NCBI GenBank assembly: GCA_014155875.1
Contig: JACEFZ010001371.1
Location: 626,501 to 690,500, forward strand
Source of the DNA: Cepaea nemoralis
Taxonomy: Eukaryota > Mollusca > Gastropoda > Stylommatophora > Helicidae
Reading direction: 5' to 3'
DNA length: 64,000 nucleotides
Positions 22,535 through 33,062 of the stretch are shown here, one piece after another. The position numbers were made by a program, and so were the translations under genes. Position 1 is the stretch's first letter, and every line of letters starts with the position of its first letter. The notes under the pieces are model-generated. The model made no database searches, was not told the origin of the DNA, and saw nothing but the letters and a program-made list of their open reading frames with translations.

Positions 22535-24352
22535 CTACTGGTGACCATATGAGGGCTTGGTAGGGGAGTCTTGACTTGTCCATTCTGAGTACATGGCCGA
22601 TGTACGGCGTCTTCTTATGAAATTGGATACTGTATCTTGCTTAGTCTCTTGTCTTATTTGCGAATTGGTTCTGAAGTCTGTCCAGTGGATGTTTAGAAGT
22701 CTTCTAAGACATTTGTTCTCAAAATTGTCTAATTTTTTATCTAAAGCTACCGTTGATTTCCAACTTTCACATCCATACGTTAACACTGGAATCACACAAG
22801 AGTTGAAGATTTTAAGTTTTGTGTGTTTGCTGAGTGTCTTTGACTTCCAGATGTTTGACAGTTTATTGAAGGCACTAGATGCCAGTGCGATTCTAGATGA
22901 TATTTCTGGTGTTGAGTCCCCTGTAGATGTCATTTTGCTTCCTAGGTATGTGAAGCTGTTGACTTTTTCAAGAACGTAGCTGTTCAATTTGGTGTCATCT
23001 GAACTGTTGGTAAGATCAATAGTCTTTGTTTTTGTGGTGTTAATTTGGAGACCAATTTGCCCTGAAACATTTTGGAGGTGGTTTATTTTCTCTTGGGCAT
23101 CCGGGTGTGTTGAACTCAAAAGCACTATGTCGTCGGCAAAGTCCAGGTCTTCTAGAATTTTGTCAACCCAATGGATACCCATATTTGTGTTGTTTGTGCA
23201 TTTGCGCATGACCCAATCGATAGCTATTCCAAAAAGCATCGGTGATAAGACACAACCCTGTTTCACTCCTGTTTCGACTGAGAACCAGTCAGAGTTGCCT
23301 GTTTCTGTTCTTACGCAGCAACGTGTTTCTTTGTAGAAAGATTTTATGACGTTGGTATATTTGGTAGGAAAACCATAGATGTTAAGTAGATTCCAAAGTG
23401 AAGGACGGTGGATACTGTCGAAGGCTTTTTGAAAGTCGACAAAGTTGGTGATTAATTTCGACTGGAATTCTACGGAGTCTTCAATGATTATTCTGAGGGT
23501 GAAAATGTGGTCTATGCATGACCGTTTTGGTCTGAAGCCTGCTTGTTCTTCTCTGAGCCTTTCATCTATCGCCTTTTTCAATCTCTCAAGTAACATGCTA
23601 CAAAAAAGTTTTCCTGGTACTGACAATAGAGTGATACCACGCCAATTATTGCAATCAGACATATCGCCCTTTTTAGGCAGTTTGAAAATTACACCATCTT
23701 TCCACTGTTGTGGTGGGGATTCGCTTTGCCAGATTTCATTGATCAGCTGTAACAAACGTTGTAAGGTGTTATCTGCTGCTTTGAGCATTTCTCCTGAGAT
23801 TTCATCTTCACCAACAGCTTTGTTCTTCAATTTTTTGATGGCTGCTTTAATCTCTTCCATGGTGAATGACTCGCAGGAGGCATCTAGTGGGGGCATAGTA
23901 ATTTCTCCATCCAGGTTCGGAACAGTGTCAGGCTGCGGTCTATTTAATATTTCTTTGAAATGTTCTGCCCATCGTTGCTTTTGAAGGTCATCGGATAACA
24001 ATTGATTGCCTTGTTTGTCTTTGATGGGTATATTCGGTGTAGGTGATTGATTGCATAGTTGCTTCATGATATGGAATACGGTTCTGTTGTTTCCAGTTCT
24101 GGCAGCTACTTCGGCTTCGGAGGCCAGGCTGTGAATAAAGTTCTGTTTGTCCTTTCGTGCGCTTGATTTCACCTCTTTATCCAACATAGAGTATTTTTGC
24201 TTATGGGTTTCATATGTAGATGTGTCTTTCGCAGAAAGCAGTGTTAGTTTTGCTTGTTTTCTTTCTTGTATCTTCGTCCAGGTGTTATCGCTTAGCCACT
24301 TCTTCTTCTGTCTTTGTACGTAGCCGACTGTGTTTGTTGCAGCATTTAGCAA
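22535..24352 (-). pseudogene. LINE-C reverse transcriptase (605-codon open frame)
   Basis: Long intact non-LTR reverse transcriptase: linker (WTKIQERKQAKLTLLSAKD), LKNKAVGEDEISGEMLKA, CNNWRGITLLSVPGKLF, FRPKRSCIDHIFTLR, FVDFQKAFDSI, GVKQGCVLSPMLFGIAIDW and the catalytic LDFADDIVLLSS (plus 23126-23150). After the YGCESW block a frame break near 22595 ends it early (RRRRTSAMYSE); the true tail RLPYQALIWSPVGKRKRGRP continues in another frame to 22356. The core enzyme is complete, but the element lacks part of the endonuclease and has two frame breaks. Confidence 0.9.
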
Positions 24353-25120
24353 GGTATTTTTTAGGAAATTCCAATTTTCTTCAATGTTGTTTTTATTATT
24401 CGCATTGCTCGATATACTTTCTTTGTTAGCATAGCTGCTTCGTACCTCTGAATTGAATGCGAGTTGGTGTTCTTTAGTCAGTAGGGACTGTGACTTTATT
24501 TTCTTAGTTCTGAGTGATCTGTGCAGAGTCTTGAGCTTTATTTTTAATTTGGCAATGCATAGATTGTGATCACTGCCAGCATCTGCACCTCTGTAGGCTC
24601 TGACGTCTTGTACTGATGAACGGAATTTGGCATTAATGCAAAAAATGGTCTATCTGATTTTTTGTGATGTTATCAGGCGAGTTCCACGTGACTTTGTGTA
24701 TATCTTTGTGCGGAAATAAAGAGTTTGCTACTATCAGATTTGCTATTTCACAGAATTCTAGTAGTCTCTCTCCGTTTTGGTTCATATCCCCTAAGCCGTG
24801 AATTCCCATATATCTCTCAACACCCTTATTGTCAGACCCTATCTTGGCATTGAAATCACCCATTACAACAACAATGTCGTGCTTGGGAGATGAGTTGATG
24901 GTACCATTTAGTTGTTCATAGAAATTATCTTTGTTGATGTCTGTATCGTCGTTGGTAGGTGCGTAGCATTGTATGATTGTTAGTTTGAAATATTTCGTTT
25001 GGTAACGCGCTGTTATGATTCTATCATTTACTGGTTCCCAGCTGATCAGTGATCTTTCTACATTTTTTGACATGATGATAGCGACTCCGTTCGAATGATG
25101 GTTGTCGGTTCTTCCTGTAC
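24352..25120 (-). pseudogene. LINE-C endonuclease and linker, frameshifted
   Basis: The open part 24633-25073 starts MSKNVERSLISWEPVNDRII and has CYAPTNDD, VVVMGDFNAKIG, IHGLGDMNQNGERLLEF, and WNSPDNITKNQIDH. After NQIDH the frame shifts near 24640 and continues FCINAKFRSSVQDVRAYRGA, AGSDHNLC with the Asp-His pair of the active site. A linker then leads to the reverse transcriptase. Only the first part of the endonuclease is missing. Confidence 0.85.
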
Positions 25121-25149
25121 TGTAATTAATTTACAATTGTAATTGTTCT

Positions 25150-26040
25150 TCATAATCAGTTACTTAAGTTCAGATGCCAGTTTATCAATGTCTGGGCAAA
25201 TCTGTTGGCCCAAAGTCATAAGCGCAGCTAGGTTACTGTTGGTGAGTCAGGAAAGTTGCCTTTTTTTTAATAACGGTCATTACGGAAAATGACTGCTCGC
25301 ATCTGTAAGTCGAACCAAAATGACAAATGTATCTCTAGGCGAATTAACGCAAGTGTTCAAATTGTTCGACAGGCAATAGTCTCCAGAATGAAATCATATG
25401 ATCAGCTGAAGGTGAAGCAGGCAGCTCCAGAAATGTATATCTCAGTGCAGAATTGCATTTCAAATCAATTACTTCGTGCTGAAGGTTTTGCTGTAATTGA
25501 CAGAGCTTGGCATCAGGAAATACAAACGGACTTATGAACTCTTGAAATCTCGACTGAAAGATATCCAGAAGACTTTCAAATTTTACTTTGTACTGTAACA
25601 AGTCACATTTCTTTTCCACCACAAGCGTCTTCAGAGTTGGAAACGCCTCTAAAGTTTCTTCATTCAGCTGTCCGATAAACAGTCGTAGTCTCATTTTAAA
25701 TGGAGAAATGTCATCACACAAATTTGTGAATAGTTTGTTTCTTCCCTCGATCCTAGCATTTAAAGAGATTAAATGAGACGCGATGTCCACCAAAAATGCC
25801 AGGCCATTAAGCCTGTCATCGTTCAGCAGACGTTCCCGTTCTGTAGATAATTCATTTATTTCAGACAGAAACAGATATACACTATTTTTCAGTGCCCAGA
25901 AACGTGACAGATCTTTCCCTTTAGATAGCCATCTAACATTACAGTGTAATAGTAGTTCACCGTATTCCTCATTCAGGTCTAATAGAAACTTTCTGAACTC
26001 ACGCCTGTTCAGCACCTTACCTCGCGTGCCACTTTCTGAC
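25150..26040 (-). pseudogene. hAT transposase C-terminal half
   Basis: The open frame 26015-25344 (223 codons) has EYGELLLHCNVRWLSKGKDL, then LFLSEINELSTERERLL and FLVDIASHLISLNARIEGRN, as in GTF2IRD2/ZBED5-type hAT transposases. After a stop, other frames give FGSTYRCEQSFSVMTVIKKK and 'AALMTLG'-like residues, the C-terminal hAT dimerisation region. The N-terminal half with the BED finger and first catalytic residues is absent: only about 50 bases separate the piece from the right TIR. The protein would have catalysed cut-and-paste transposition; this copy cannot. Confidence 0.82.
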
Positions 26041-26103
26041 AGCTAGCGGGCCTCAAGTGGCCCGCGGACCGTGGTTTGGGAACCTCTGCTCTAGGAGAAG
26101 CAC

Positions 26104-26380
26104 AGAATGTAGCACTGTAACCCGCTACGCTGGCGCCGTGGCACAAGAGCTGAGAACGCAAGTCTTAATCCATGCATAGCCGCGTTCGAAACACATCTGC
26201 CAGAGATTTGGAAGCAGACCGCCTTGTGTTGTTTGTCTTGTCATACAATGGTATAAATGCCGGTCATTTAGAAATGAATGGCAAACTACTGAACGTGAAC
26301 TTGCTAATAAAATCACATCAGCCAAAAATGCTGAGGTTGAATGCTACATTGTGTAATAGATATGCAACTAACTAACCACG
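26104..26380 (+). mobile_element. tRNA-derived SINE, family 1 copy
   Basis: A-box-like TGGCGCCGTGG at 26129-26139, B-box-like 'gcgttcgaaac' near 26181, then the family body 'gaatggcaaactactgaacg' and the end 'tgtgtaatagatatgcaact'. It follows the hAT target duplication directly. Confidence 0.7.
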
Positions 26381-26803
26381 CATGACGTAAGAGGCGACAA
26401 AGGAGGGTTGGTGTGGGACCAGCTACTTTGTAACCCAGACACGTTTGGCTGCAAATTCCAACCAATCACGAACAAGTCTACAAAGGTTTTCTCAGTGTGT
26501 GCCCTATCCAGTCTCAGCGTCATTTCCTGCGCTCCTTTATTGACTGGAATCTGATTAGTTATCTCCCAAAGTTCCCAATTTTTCTTTCTGTTCAGATATT
26601 TAGTCCTATTCTGTGTAGGAACCATTTTTGGAATGTTTGTAGTTAATTAGTAATGGTTTCATCGTTCTCCCTGCTTCTGATAAATATTGCTGTACTGATT
26701 TAACGTTATAGTTAAATATTCAGTTTGGTACTGTATTTAATTTCTTGTGACATCCACATATTTCCTAGTGCAATGAAACTTTCTCTTACCGTTGTATTCG
26801 CAT
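26381..26803. other. Dispersed repeat piece and LINE target site
   Basis: The first 250 bases hold no recognised gene. From about 26640 to 26803 the sequence matches 40435-40600 by eye ('taattagt', 'cgttctcc', 'gttaaatattca', 'gatttcttctgac/aatttcttgtgac', 'ctttctctt'), so it is a second small dispersed repeat. Its end supplies the 11-bp target duplication of LINE-B1. Confidence 0.55.
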
Positions 26804-26819
26804 CCATAAGAAACAGCAG

Positions 26820-28343
26820 ATGGATAGATGGGTCGAGCACTATTTAGAGCTTTACTCAAGTGAGACCAAGCTAGCAGATGATGCCCTCAACGCCATAGAG
26901 GCCCTGCCTACTCTTGACCACCTGGACACACTTCCCACCATAACAGAAGTTAAGTGTGCTATAAATGAACTTGCGTCTGGCAAGGCTCCAGGTAAGGATG
27001 GGATTCCAATAGAGGTAATCAGGAGTGGACAAGACACACTCACATTACAGATCTACCAGCTAATAGAGCTATGCTGGCGAGAAGGACAAGTCCCACAGGA
27101 TTTCAAAGATTCAAACATCATAACGCTGTACAAGAATAAGGGCGATCGGAGCGACTGTAACAACTATAGGGGTATCTCACTTCTGTGTATTGTTGGGAAA
27201 GTATTTGCCAGAATTGTTCTGCGCAGACTTCAAGTCCTGGGAGATCAAGTCTACCCTGAATCACAGCGCGGCTTCCGTCAGAACCGGTCTACCATTGATA
27301 TGATATTCTCATTGCGACAGATGCAAGAAAAATGCCGGGAACAAAATCAGCCACTGTTTATTGCCTTCATCGACCTCACAAAGGCATTCGATTTGGTCAG
27401 TCGTGAGGGTCTGTTCAAGGCACTAAAGAAGATTGGCTGCCCACCAACTCTTCTGTCCATTGTGGAATCGTTCCACACAGGCATGAAGGGTATAATCAAG
27501 TTTGATGGCTCAACTTCAGAAGAGTTTGAAATCAAGAGTGGAGTTAAGCAAGGTTGTGTACTATACCCCACCCTTGTTGGGATATACTTTTCACTTCTAC
27601 TGAATTATGCCTTTCGTGATCAGGATGATGGTATATACATTCACTCACGCTCAGATGGTGGCCTCTATAATGCTCAGAGATTGAAGGCCAAGACCAAAAT
27701 TAGCAGGGTACTAATCAGAGATTTGCTTTTTACGGATGATGTTGCGATTACGACCCACTCTATGGAAGAATTACAGCATCTACTATCTGCATTCTCCAAT
27801 GCTTGTTCTGAATTTGGTTTAACAATAAACAAAAAGAAGACACAGATTATGTCACAAGGTGCACATGGTGTACCATCAATCTTTATTGACGACGCCGAAC
27901 TGGAGATAGTAGACCATTTTACATATCTAGGAACAGAGGTAAATAGCAAATTATCCCTCGATCAGGAAATCAACATCATGATTGGCAAGGCAGCAACAAT
28001 AATGAACATGTTAGCAAAAAGAGTCTGGGAGAACAGGAAGCTTACTGCCAAAACAAAATTTCTCGGTTACCAAGCCTGTGTCCTTAGTACTCTTCTTTAT
28101 GGCAGTGAAACCTGGACAACTTACTCACGCCAAGAGAAACGTTTAAACAGCTTTCATATGCGGTGTCTGCGAAGAATACTTGGTATTAAATGGCAAGACA
28201 AAATCACAAATACTGAAGTATTGGAAAGATCAGGTTGTGTGACGGTGTATTCCATGCTCAGTCTTCGTAGACTTAGATGGATAGGACATGTTAGGAGGAT
28301 GGATGATGGTAGAATACCAAAGGACATCTTTTTTGGTGAATAA
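26820..28343 (+). pseudogene. LINE-B1 reverse transcriptase (507-codon open frame)
   Basis: Complete reverse transcriptase core: WVEHYLELYSSETKLADDAL, ASGKAPGKDGIPIEVI, LYKNKGDRSDCNNYRGISLL, FRQNRSTIDMIFSLRQMQ, FIDLTKAFDLVSREGLF, GVKQGCVLYPTLVGIYFSLL. The catalytic block reads LLFTDDVAIT, so the usual F/Y-A-D-D is FTDD, with both Asp kept. Then come the thumb, YGSETWTTYSRQEKRLN and SMLSLRRLRWIGHVRRMDDG. A TAA at 28341 (FFGE-stop) stands where other copies read FGELQMG..., so the link to the C-terminal region is broken. Confidence 0.9.
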
Positions 28344-28672
28344 CAGACGGGTAGGAGATCTCAGGGTCGGCCTCTACTATGATACAAAAATGTGTGTAAG
28401 CGGGATATGATTGATACAGGCATTGATAATGCCCACTGGGAACAAGTCGCCGCTGAACGTGTTGCATGGAGGGCAACTATCAGAAATAGAATAAAGACAA
28501 AGGAGAAAATGATTGCAGATAAAGCACACACAGAGCGTGAGAGACGTAAGATGGTGCAAAATCGTGCAAAATGGTGGAAATGACCATGTTTTCACATGCA
28601 TCTACTGTGGGCAAACATTTGCAGCAAGAATTGGCCTTACTAGCCACACTCGCCACCGCCATGGGTCGTAGT
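28344..28672 (+). pseudogene. LINE-B1 C-terminal region with C2H2 zinc finger
   Basis: It continues SQGRPLL, VCKRDMIDTGIDNAHWEQVA and RNRIKTKEKMIADKAHTERE. A short duplication ('agatggtgcaaaatcgtgc') shifts the frame. The finger at 28573-28674 then reads HVFTCIYCGQTFAARIGLTS HTRHRH in another frame: C-x2-C-x12-H-x4-H, followed by Gly-Ser-stop. The same finger occurs in the copies at 18.7, 31.95 and 38.55 kb. Confidence 0.82.
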
Positions 28673-28755
28673 TATTAAGCCTTTTTGAAGCACAATGTAC
28701 CAAACTATCGTCTGTCAAGACGGAAAGGTGCCAATGTAATGTAATGTATTCGCAT

Positions 28756-29910
28756 TACAACACCTGTAACTTCTCACGCCATCTCTACTCTACATTGTGA
28801 CCTAAATAGGTGTGTGATTTCACTTTATGTTAACTGATAGGCCTTCACATATTTTCTAGGTCAGACATAATGAGTTGCGGTGGTTAGGTGCCTTCTTCGT
28901 CGCCTTTCTTTCCCAGTGAATTTCTAGAAAATTCCAAAAATTCGATTTCGATGTTTGAAAAAAAAAGGTACACCAGCCCATGTTCAACGGTCGACCTTTC
29001 GATTGGTTATATTTGGGGCCCTTATGGTGTTTGGTTTTCTTCTTGCGGAGATGAGGATGCGTATTTCGCTTCCTGAATCTATGCTTTTTCTGTCTTTGCG
29101 TGACTTTTATCTGTGCTGTCGTTTCTCATATCTATTCAGAATCACGCACTTGTAAAGCCTGGTATTGTTAGATTCCCTGCCCGTCTCATGGTGGTCTTCT
29201 TTCGGGGAATAGTTTACATATCATCGTCTCGGGGGAAACTCTATCTGTCTCTACTGTGTCTTGATCTATCGATGTATCTGAGTAGTCTATCACTTCTTTC
29301 AAATCTTGTGTCTTGGGCTCTCGATTTTTATGGAGTGTTATCTCTTCTCCCAGTCGCCGAACGTTCTAGGTCGTTTTCGTTTTCACTTTCTGTCTGCGAC
29401 TTGCTCTTGATATCGTCTGTTTGTGATATTTCATTCTTTGTCGTTTTCTTGAGCCGCTATAGCTGCTTTCTTTCTTTTGGGATTACTGTCAGTGTCTCCT
29501 CCGTTTCTGCGTTGATTTCAGCCATTCGAGCCTCATCCTGCTCTAACTTCTGCTGGATTAGCTTCAACTCCTTCAGGATGCGCTGAACGGCTGTTATTTG
29601 CTTTTCTTGAGCCTGGTCGCTTTTTCACCTCCATGTTAGTTAATTTTGATTGTAGGTCCTTAAGTTGGCCCTCCAACCTCGCTTTGTCTGTTTTCGTAAG
29701 GCGGGTGGTCACCTCGTACTGCCTCCTAGCCTCTTTATAAGGCAGGTTTGATTTAACTACTATCTTCATCGCTTCTTGCTATCTTTGTGGCAGGGCAACC
29801 GAGGTATCTTTCGCCGTTAGCGTTGGGCTTCCCGAAGTCCGTGTCGATCTTGGCTTCCCGATGGAGCATCGAGTGGAAGTCTAACAATTGTCTGGTACCC
29901 ATATTTATGT
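28756..29910 (-). pseudogene. Possible LINE ORF1 (Gag-like) remnant
   Basis: On the minus strand the open frame 29533-29769 has MKIVVKSNLPYKEARRQYEV, resembling the segment after the zinc knuckles of jockey/I-type ORF1 proteins (a 'SYKEARR' block). Just upstream, in other frames, residues resembling a worn CCHC stretch (NANGERYLGCPATKIARS) appear. Downstream frames are Lys/Glu-rich (ENDLERSATGRRDN). ORF1 proteins bind the element RNA. Stops and frame shifts are frequent; identification is tentative. Confidence 0.42.
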
Positions 29911-30084
29911 GGCTTGGTCGACCCTAGAGCAGCACTAAATAATTATGCCTTTGTTGTGGAGGCAGTCGGACCAATGTTTTATCAAAGTATATGCTATTTT
30001 TATAGAGAATCTGATTGCCTGTATACTGGAATTTTGGTCATTAAATCCCTTCACAACTGGGAAGGCCTACATCACTCTCACCTG
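29911..30084. other. Short non-genic stretch
   Basis: No recognised motif. Confidence 0.4.
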
Positions 30085-30310
30085 TTGGTGATCATGTTTT
30101 TTTCCCCCACAGCCTTCTGTCTCGTGTACTGCCAGTCATTTCTGATACTGATGCCTCTATGCCATGATGTCAAACTGTCCAGCATCTTCTCGCTTGGCCT
30201 CCCTCTGCCTTTCCTCCCCTCCAACTTTCCCGTTATGACGAAATACTGCAGCTTTCACTTTTTATTGACACGCCCAAAGAATGTGCATTATCTTTGTCTC
30301 TTGGTTGGTT
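30085..30310 (-). pseudogene. Diverged LINE 3' fragment
   Basis: The plus-strand pattern 'gcttggcctccctctgcctt' and 'ccaactttcccgttatgacg' is the complement of the RGRPR... and '(V/I)TTGKLEGRR' coding region in LINE tails here. It is similar to 33062-33330. Only the last few hundred bases of such a LINE are represented. Confidence 0.6.
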
Positions 30311-30537
30311 TATCCATCCATTCATCATGTGCCATGCCGATAAGCGTGGGAGGTCATGTTCTGCTATCTCACTCGATCACCACAGTCGTGGATTAGCTCC
30401 GTGTTCTTGCCTCAACCATGCCACGTGGCCAAGCCATACAGGTATTTAATTCTCGGTCTTCCCCTTGGTCTCTTCCCTTCGATCTTGCCAGTTGTCACCA
30501 AGTTCTCCAAGTCACTTCTTCTCATAACATGCCCATG
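30311..30537 (-). pseudogene. LINE-A 3' fragment
   Basis: Plus-strand 'atccatccattcatcatgtg' then 'ccatgccgataagcgtggga' match the 3' end of LINE-A1 (7371-7400) closely and run to 'cttcttctcataacatgccc'. About 227 bp, strongly 5' truncated. Confidence 0.85.
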
Positions 30538-31040
30538 GTTGGTTTATAGAGTACTATATTAAGCAATTTCAGACACATCTTCGATAGAGTAGGCGAGCAG
30601 GTGGAAAGCAAATCTATGTATACAGATTCAGCATACAATCATGCAACCATAACCAGACTGAAGGAACATAACATACACATTGCAACTAGTCATACATCTC
30701 GATTACAGCAACACGTTAAATGTGTATCCAACAAAAGAAGGAAGGGGTGTTAGCAAGCAGGCTCTTTGATATCTCATAAGAAAAGCGGACCCCCTATGGG
30801 CCTGTTTCAAGTAGTGATGTTTCGACTCCTTGCCAACAATCAGTTTACAGGTTGTAGATCCAGCCAGGCCCAACCAACAAAGCCACGCGCATGTCGTTCG
30901 GTTATCATTTCGTATTTTAAATATCACGTTCAACAATTATGCAGGTTATATTTGATATGTTTCTTTCACTGGTACTAACAGTGCTTGTGCGGAAGGTTAA
31001 AAAACATAAATCGTCCACTTACGTGCTTCAAAGCGTATTA
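30538..31040. other. Non-genic stretch
   Basis: A plus-strand frame (about 30550-30750) reads FRHIFDRVGEQVESKSMYTD and continues for a while, but no motif is recognisable. I see nothing else. Confidence 0.4.
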
Positions 31041-31044
31041 AGCA

Positions 31045-31250
31045 GTTGGTGTTAGACACATACTTGTGTAGGCCAATCGGCACTCCGTGATAATATGATA
31101 AATATCATGCCGGCCGTCTTTACTTCACAAGAAATTTTATTGTATCTATATTAGGCTAGGTCGACCAGACCTCTTGTCCATTTTCATAATGCGGAATCCA
31201 TGACCACAATGCCGGCAGGCCAGCATGTAGTCACTACGCCACAAGTAAAC
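31045..31250 (-). mobile_element. SINE, family 3 copy
   Basis: On the minus strand it starts 'gtggcgtagtgactacatgc' (A-box-like) and 'ctggcctgccggcattgtgg', and ends 'gagtgccgattggcctacac' then 'aagtatgtgtctaacacc'. The same ends occur on the plus strand at 34425, 38670 and 38921. Confidence 0.68.
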
Positions 31251-31257
31251 CTTTGAG

Positions 31258-31585
31258 CTCACTGAGTATATAGTAAAAAGTAAAGTAAGCCTTGGCGCGT
31301 ATTGAGTATATGGTAAAAAGTAAAGTAAGCCTTGGCGCGTATTGAGTATTTGTTAAAAAAAATAAAGTAAGCCTGTGCGCGCGAACTAAGTATATAGTAA
31401 AATGTAAAGTAAGCCCTGGTGCGTATTGAATATATGTTAAAAAATAAAGCAAGCTTTGGCACGCATTGAGTATATGGTAAAATGTAAAGTAAGTCTTGTC
31501 GCGTATTGAGTAGATAATAACAATACAGTAAGCCTTGGCGCGTATTGAGTATATTGTAAAATATAAATTAAGCCGTGGAGGGTAT
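31258..31585. repeat. 40-bp tandem repeat (~8 copies)
   Basis: The unit is 'attgagtatatggtaaaaag' plus 'taaagtaagccttggcgcgt', with indels making units of 38-44 bp. The minus strand is open in long frames (YSIRAKAYFTFYHIL-like), which is a composition effect. A single extra unit lies at 33013-33062 on the far side of a LINE-B copy. Confidence 0.9.
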
Positions 31586-31645
31586 TCATTGGCACCTTGC
31601 CATCTTGATAGACAATAGTTTGTTATATTGTACTTCAAAAATTCA
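31586..31645 (-). pseudogene. LINE-B 3' end fragment
   Basis: Plus-strand 'ttggcaccttgccatcttga' then 'tagacaatagtttgt' is the complement of the LINE-B 3' end. About 50 bp only, directly after the tandem repeat. Confidence 0.75.
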
Positions 31646-31915
31646 TAATAATAAATGTCCTTTATCTCTGTATCGCTGTGTCACATTTTCGCCTGGGACA
31701 GTTGGCATTCGGGGGGGGGGGGGGGGGCCGGGGAAGGAGTGTCTGCCGTGGCTGAAAGGTCAAGGCGTGCACTTCACCGTCAGCAGGTACCGGGTTCGAT
31801 TTCAATATATGAATGTTTCTAAGAACCTGTAATAGTTAATGATATCACGCCCTGCACTGATCTTTTGTATAGAGATTATCTAATTATATAAAACCCTGCA
31901 GTGGTCTTTTGTATT
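31646..31915. other. Spacer with poly-G run
   Basis: Contains a run of 17 G near 31711-31727 and no gene. Confidence 0.5.
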
Positions 31916-33012
31916 ACATTGGCACCATGCCGTCTTCACACTGATAGTTTGGTACATGTGACTGATCGGGCCAATCCACGCTGTAAATTTCGTCCACAGT
32001 GGATGCTTGTGAACACATGGTCACTTCCACCATCATGCACCATCTTACGTCTCGCACGCTTGGTGTGTGACTTATCTGCAATAAATTTCTCCTTTGTCTT
32101 TATTCCATTTCTGATATTTTCCCTCCATGCAACATGTTCGGCGACTACTTGCTCCCAATGTGCATTATCAATGCCTGTATCAATTATCTCCCGCTTACAC
32201 ACATCTTTGTATCGTAGTAGAGGCCGACTCCAAAATGTATTACCCATCTGTAATTCAGCCAAAAAGATGTCATTTGGTATTCCTCCTCCTAAGATGTCCT
32301 ATCCATTTAAGTCTACGAAGACTGAGCATGAAACAAACCGTCAAACAATCTGATCTTTCTAATTCTTCAGTATTTGTGATTTTGTCATGCCACAAACGAA
32401 AGCTGTTTAAACGTTTCTCTCGGTTTGAGTAAGTTGACCAGGTTTCACTGCCATAAAGAAGAGTACTAAGGACACGGGCTTGATAGACAAGGACTTTTGT
32501 TTGAGCAGTAAGCTTCCTGTTCTCCCACACTCTTTCTGTTAACCTCTTCATTGTTGTTGCTGCCTTACCAATCCTGATGTTGATTTCCTGATGTAGGGAT
32601 AATTTGTTATTTACCTCTGATCATAGATATGAAAAATGGTCTACTATCTCCAGTTCGGCGTCGTCAATAAAGATTGATGGTACCCCATGTGCACCTTGTG
32701 ACATAATCTGTGTCTTCTTTTTGCTAATTGTTAAACCAAATTCAGAACAAGCATTGGAGAATGCAGATTAGTAGACGTTGTAATTCTTCTCCAGAGTGGG
32801 TCGTAATTGCAGCATCATATGCAAAAACCCACTCTCTGATCAGTACCCTCCTAATTTTGGTCTTGGCCTTCAATATCCGAGCATTATGGAGACCGCCATC
32901 TGAGCGTGAGTGAATGTATATACCACCATCCTGATCACGAAAGGCATATTTCAGTAGAAGTGAAAAGTATATTCCAAAGAGGATGGGAGCTAGTACACAA
33001 CCTTGCACCATA
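31916..33012 (-). pseudogene. LINE-B copy 2, reverse transcriptase and finger region, decayed
   Basis: From right to left on the minus strand: VQGCVLAPILFGIYFSLLLK, the active-site region with 'FAYDAAIT' in place of FTDDVAIT (first Asp changed to Tyr), thumb region, MKRLTERVWENRKLTAQTKV, YGSETWSTYSNREKRLN, LQMGNTFWSRPLLRYKDVCK, and a degenerate finger (HVFTSIHCGRNLQRG). Several frame breaks and stops. The 3' end at 31916 carries the family 'ttggcaccatgccgtcttc' sequence next to 'gtattaca'. Confidence 0.85.
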
Positions 33013-33062
33013 TTGTAAAACAAAATAAATAAAGTAAGCCTTGGAACGTATTGAGTATATGG
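33013..33062. repeat. Isolated unit of the 40-bp repeat
   Basis: 'aataaagtaagccttggaac' then 'gtattgagtatatgg' matches the array at 31258-31585. It abuts the truncated 5' end of LINE-B2. Confidence 0.8.

Larger units (their letters stand above)
22345..25120 (-). mobile_element. LINE-C (APE-type non-LTR element, nearly full coding length)
   Basis: A different LINE family from A and B. On the minus strand it contains endonuclease, linker, reverse transcriptase and a C-terminal tail, ending with a simple tail of AACTAACTAACTAAT (plus 22346-22362). Its 5' end is inside the endonuclease (after GRTDNHHSNGVAII). Inserted in the hAT element. I could not find a confident target duplication. Confidence 0.8.
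20156..26088 (-). mobile_element. hAT DNA transposon remnant with nested LINEs
   Basis: Terminal inverted repeats are CAGTAGTTCCCAAGC at the left and the complement of CAGAGGTTCCCAAACC at the right. Both sides carry the 8-bp target duplication CTCTAGGA (20148-20155 and 26089-26096), the hAT size. The sub-terminal 'gcgggcc(t/a)ca' is also hAT-like. The only own gene is a C-terminal transposase piece at the right. Two LINEs, 20318-22259 and 22345-25120, make up about 4.7 of its 5.9 kb, so the hAT core was about 1.2 kb and non-autonomous before they arrived. Confidence 0.88.
26804..28744 (+). mobile_element. LINE-B copy 1 (5' truncated, C2H2 finger)
   Basis: Flanked by TGTATTCGCAT at 26793-26803 and 28745-28755, an 11-bp target duplication. 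It starts 'cataagaaacagcagatgga' within the linker (DKKRQMDRWV in copy 3) and ends 'ggaaaggtgccaatgtaatg' plus a TAATG-type tail. It encodes reverse transcriptase, a Lys/Arg-rich tail and a zinc finger. Confidence 0.9.

Noticed and set aside
22593..23984. Plus-strand frames of 115-179 aa
   Set aside because: Complement of the LINE-C reverse transcriptase.
29113..29586. 157-aa plus-strand hydrophobic frame (LSSLSLLSNLVSWALDF...)
   Set aside because: It is antisense to the Lys/Glu-rich ORF1-like remnant; the hydrophobic look comes from reading the complement.
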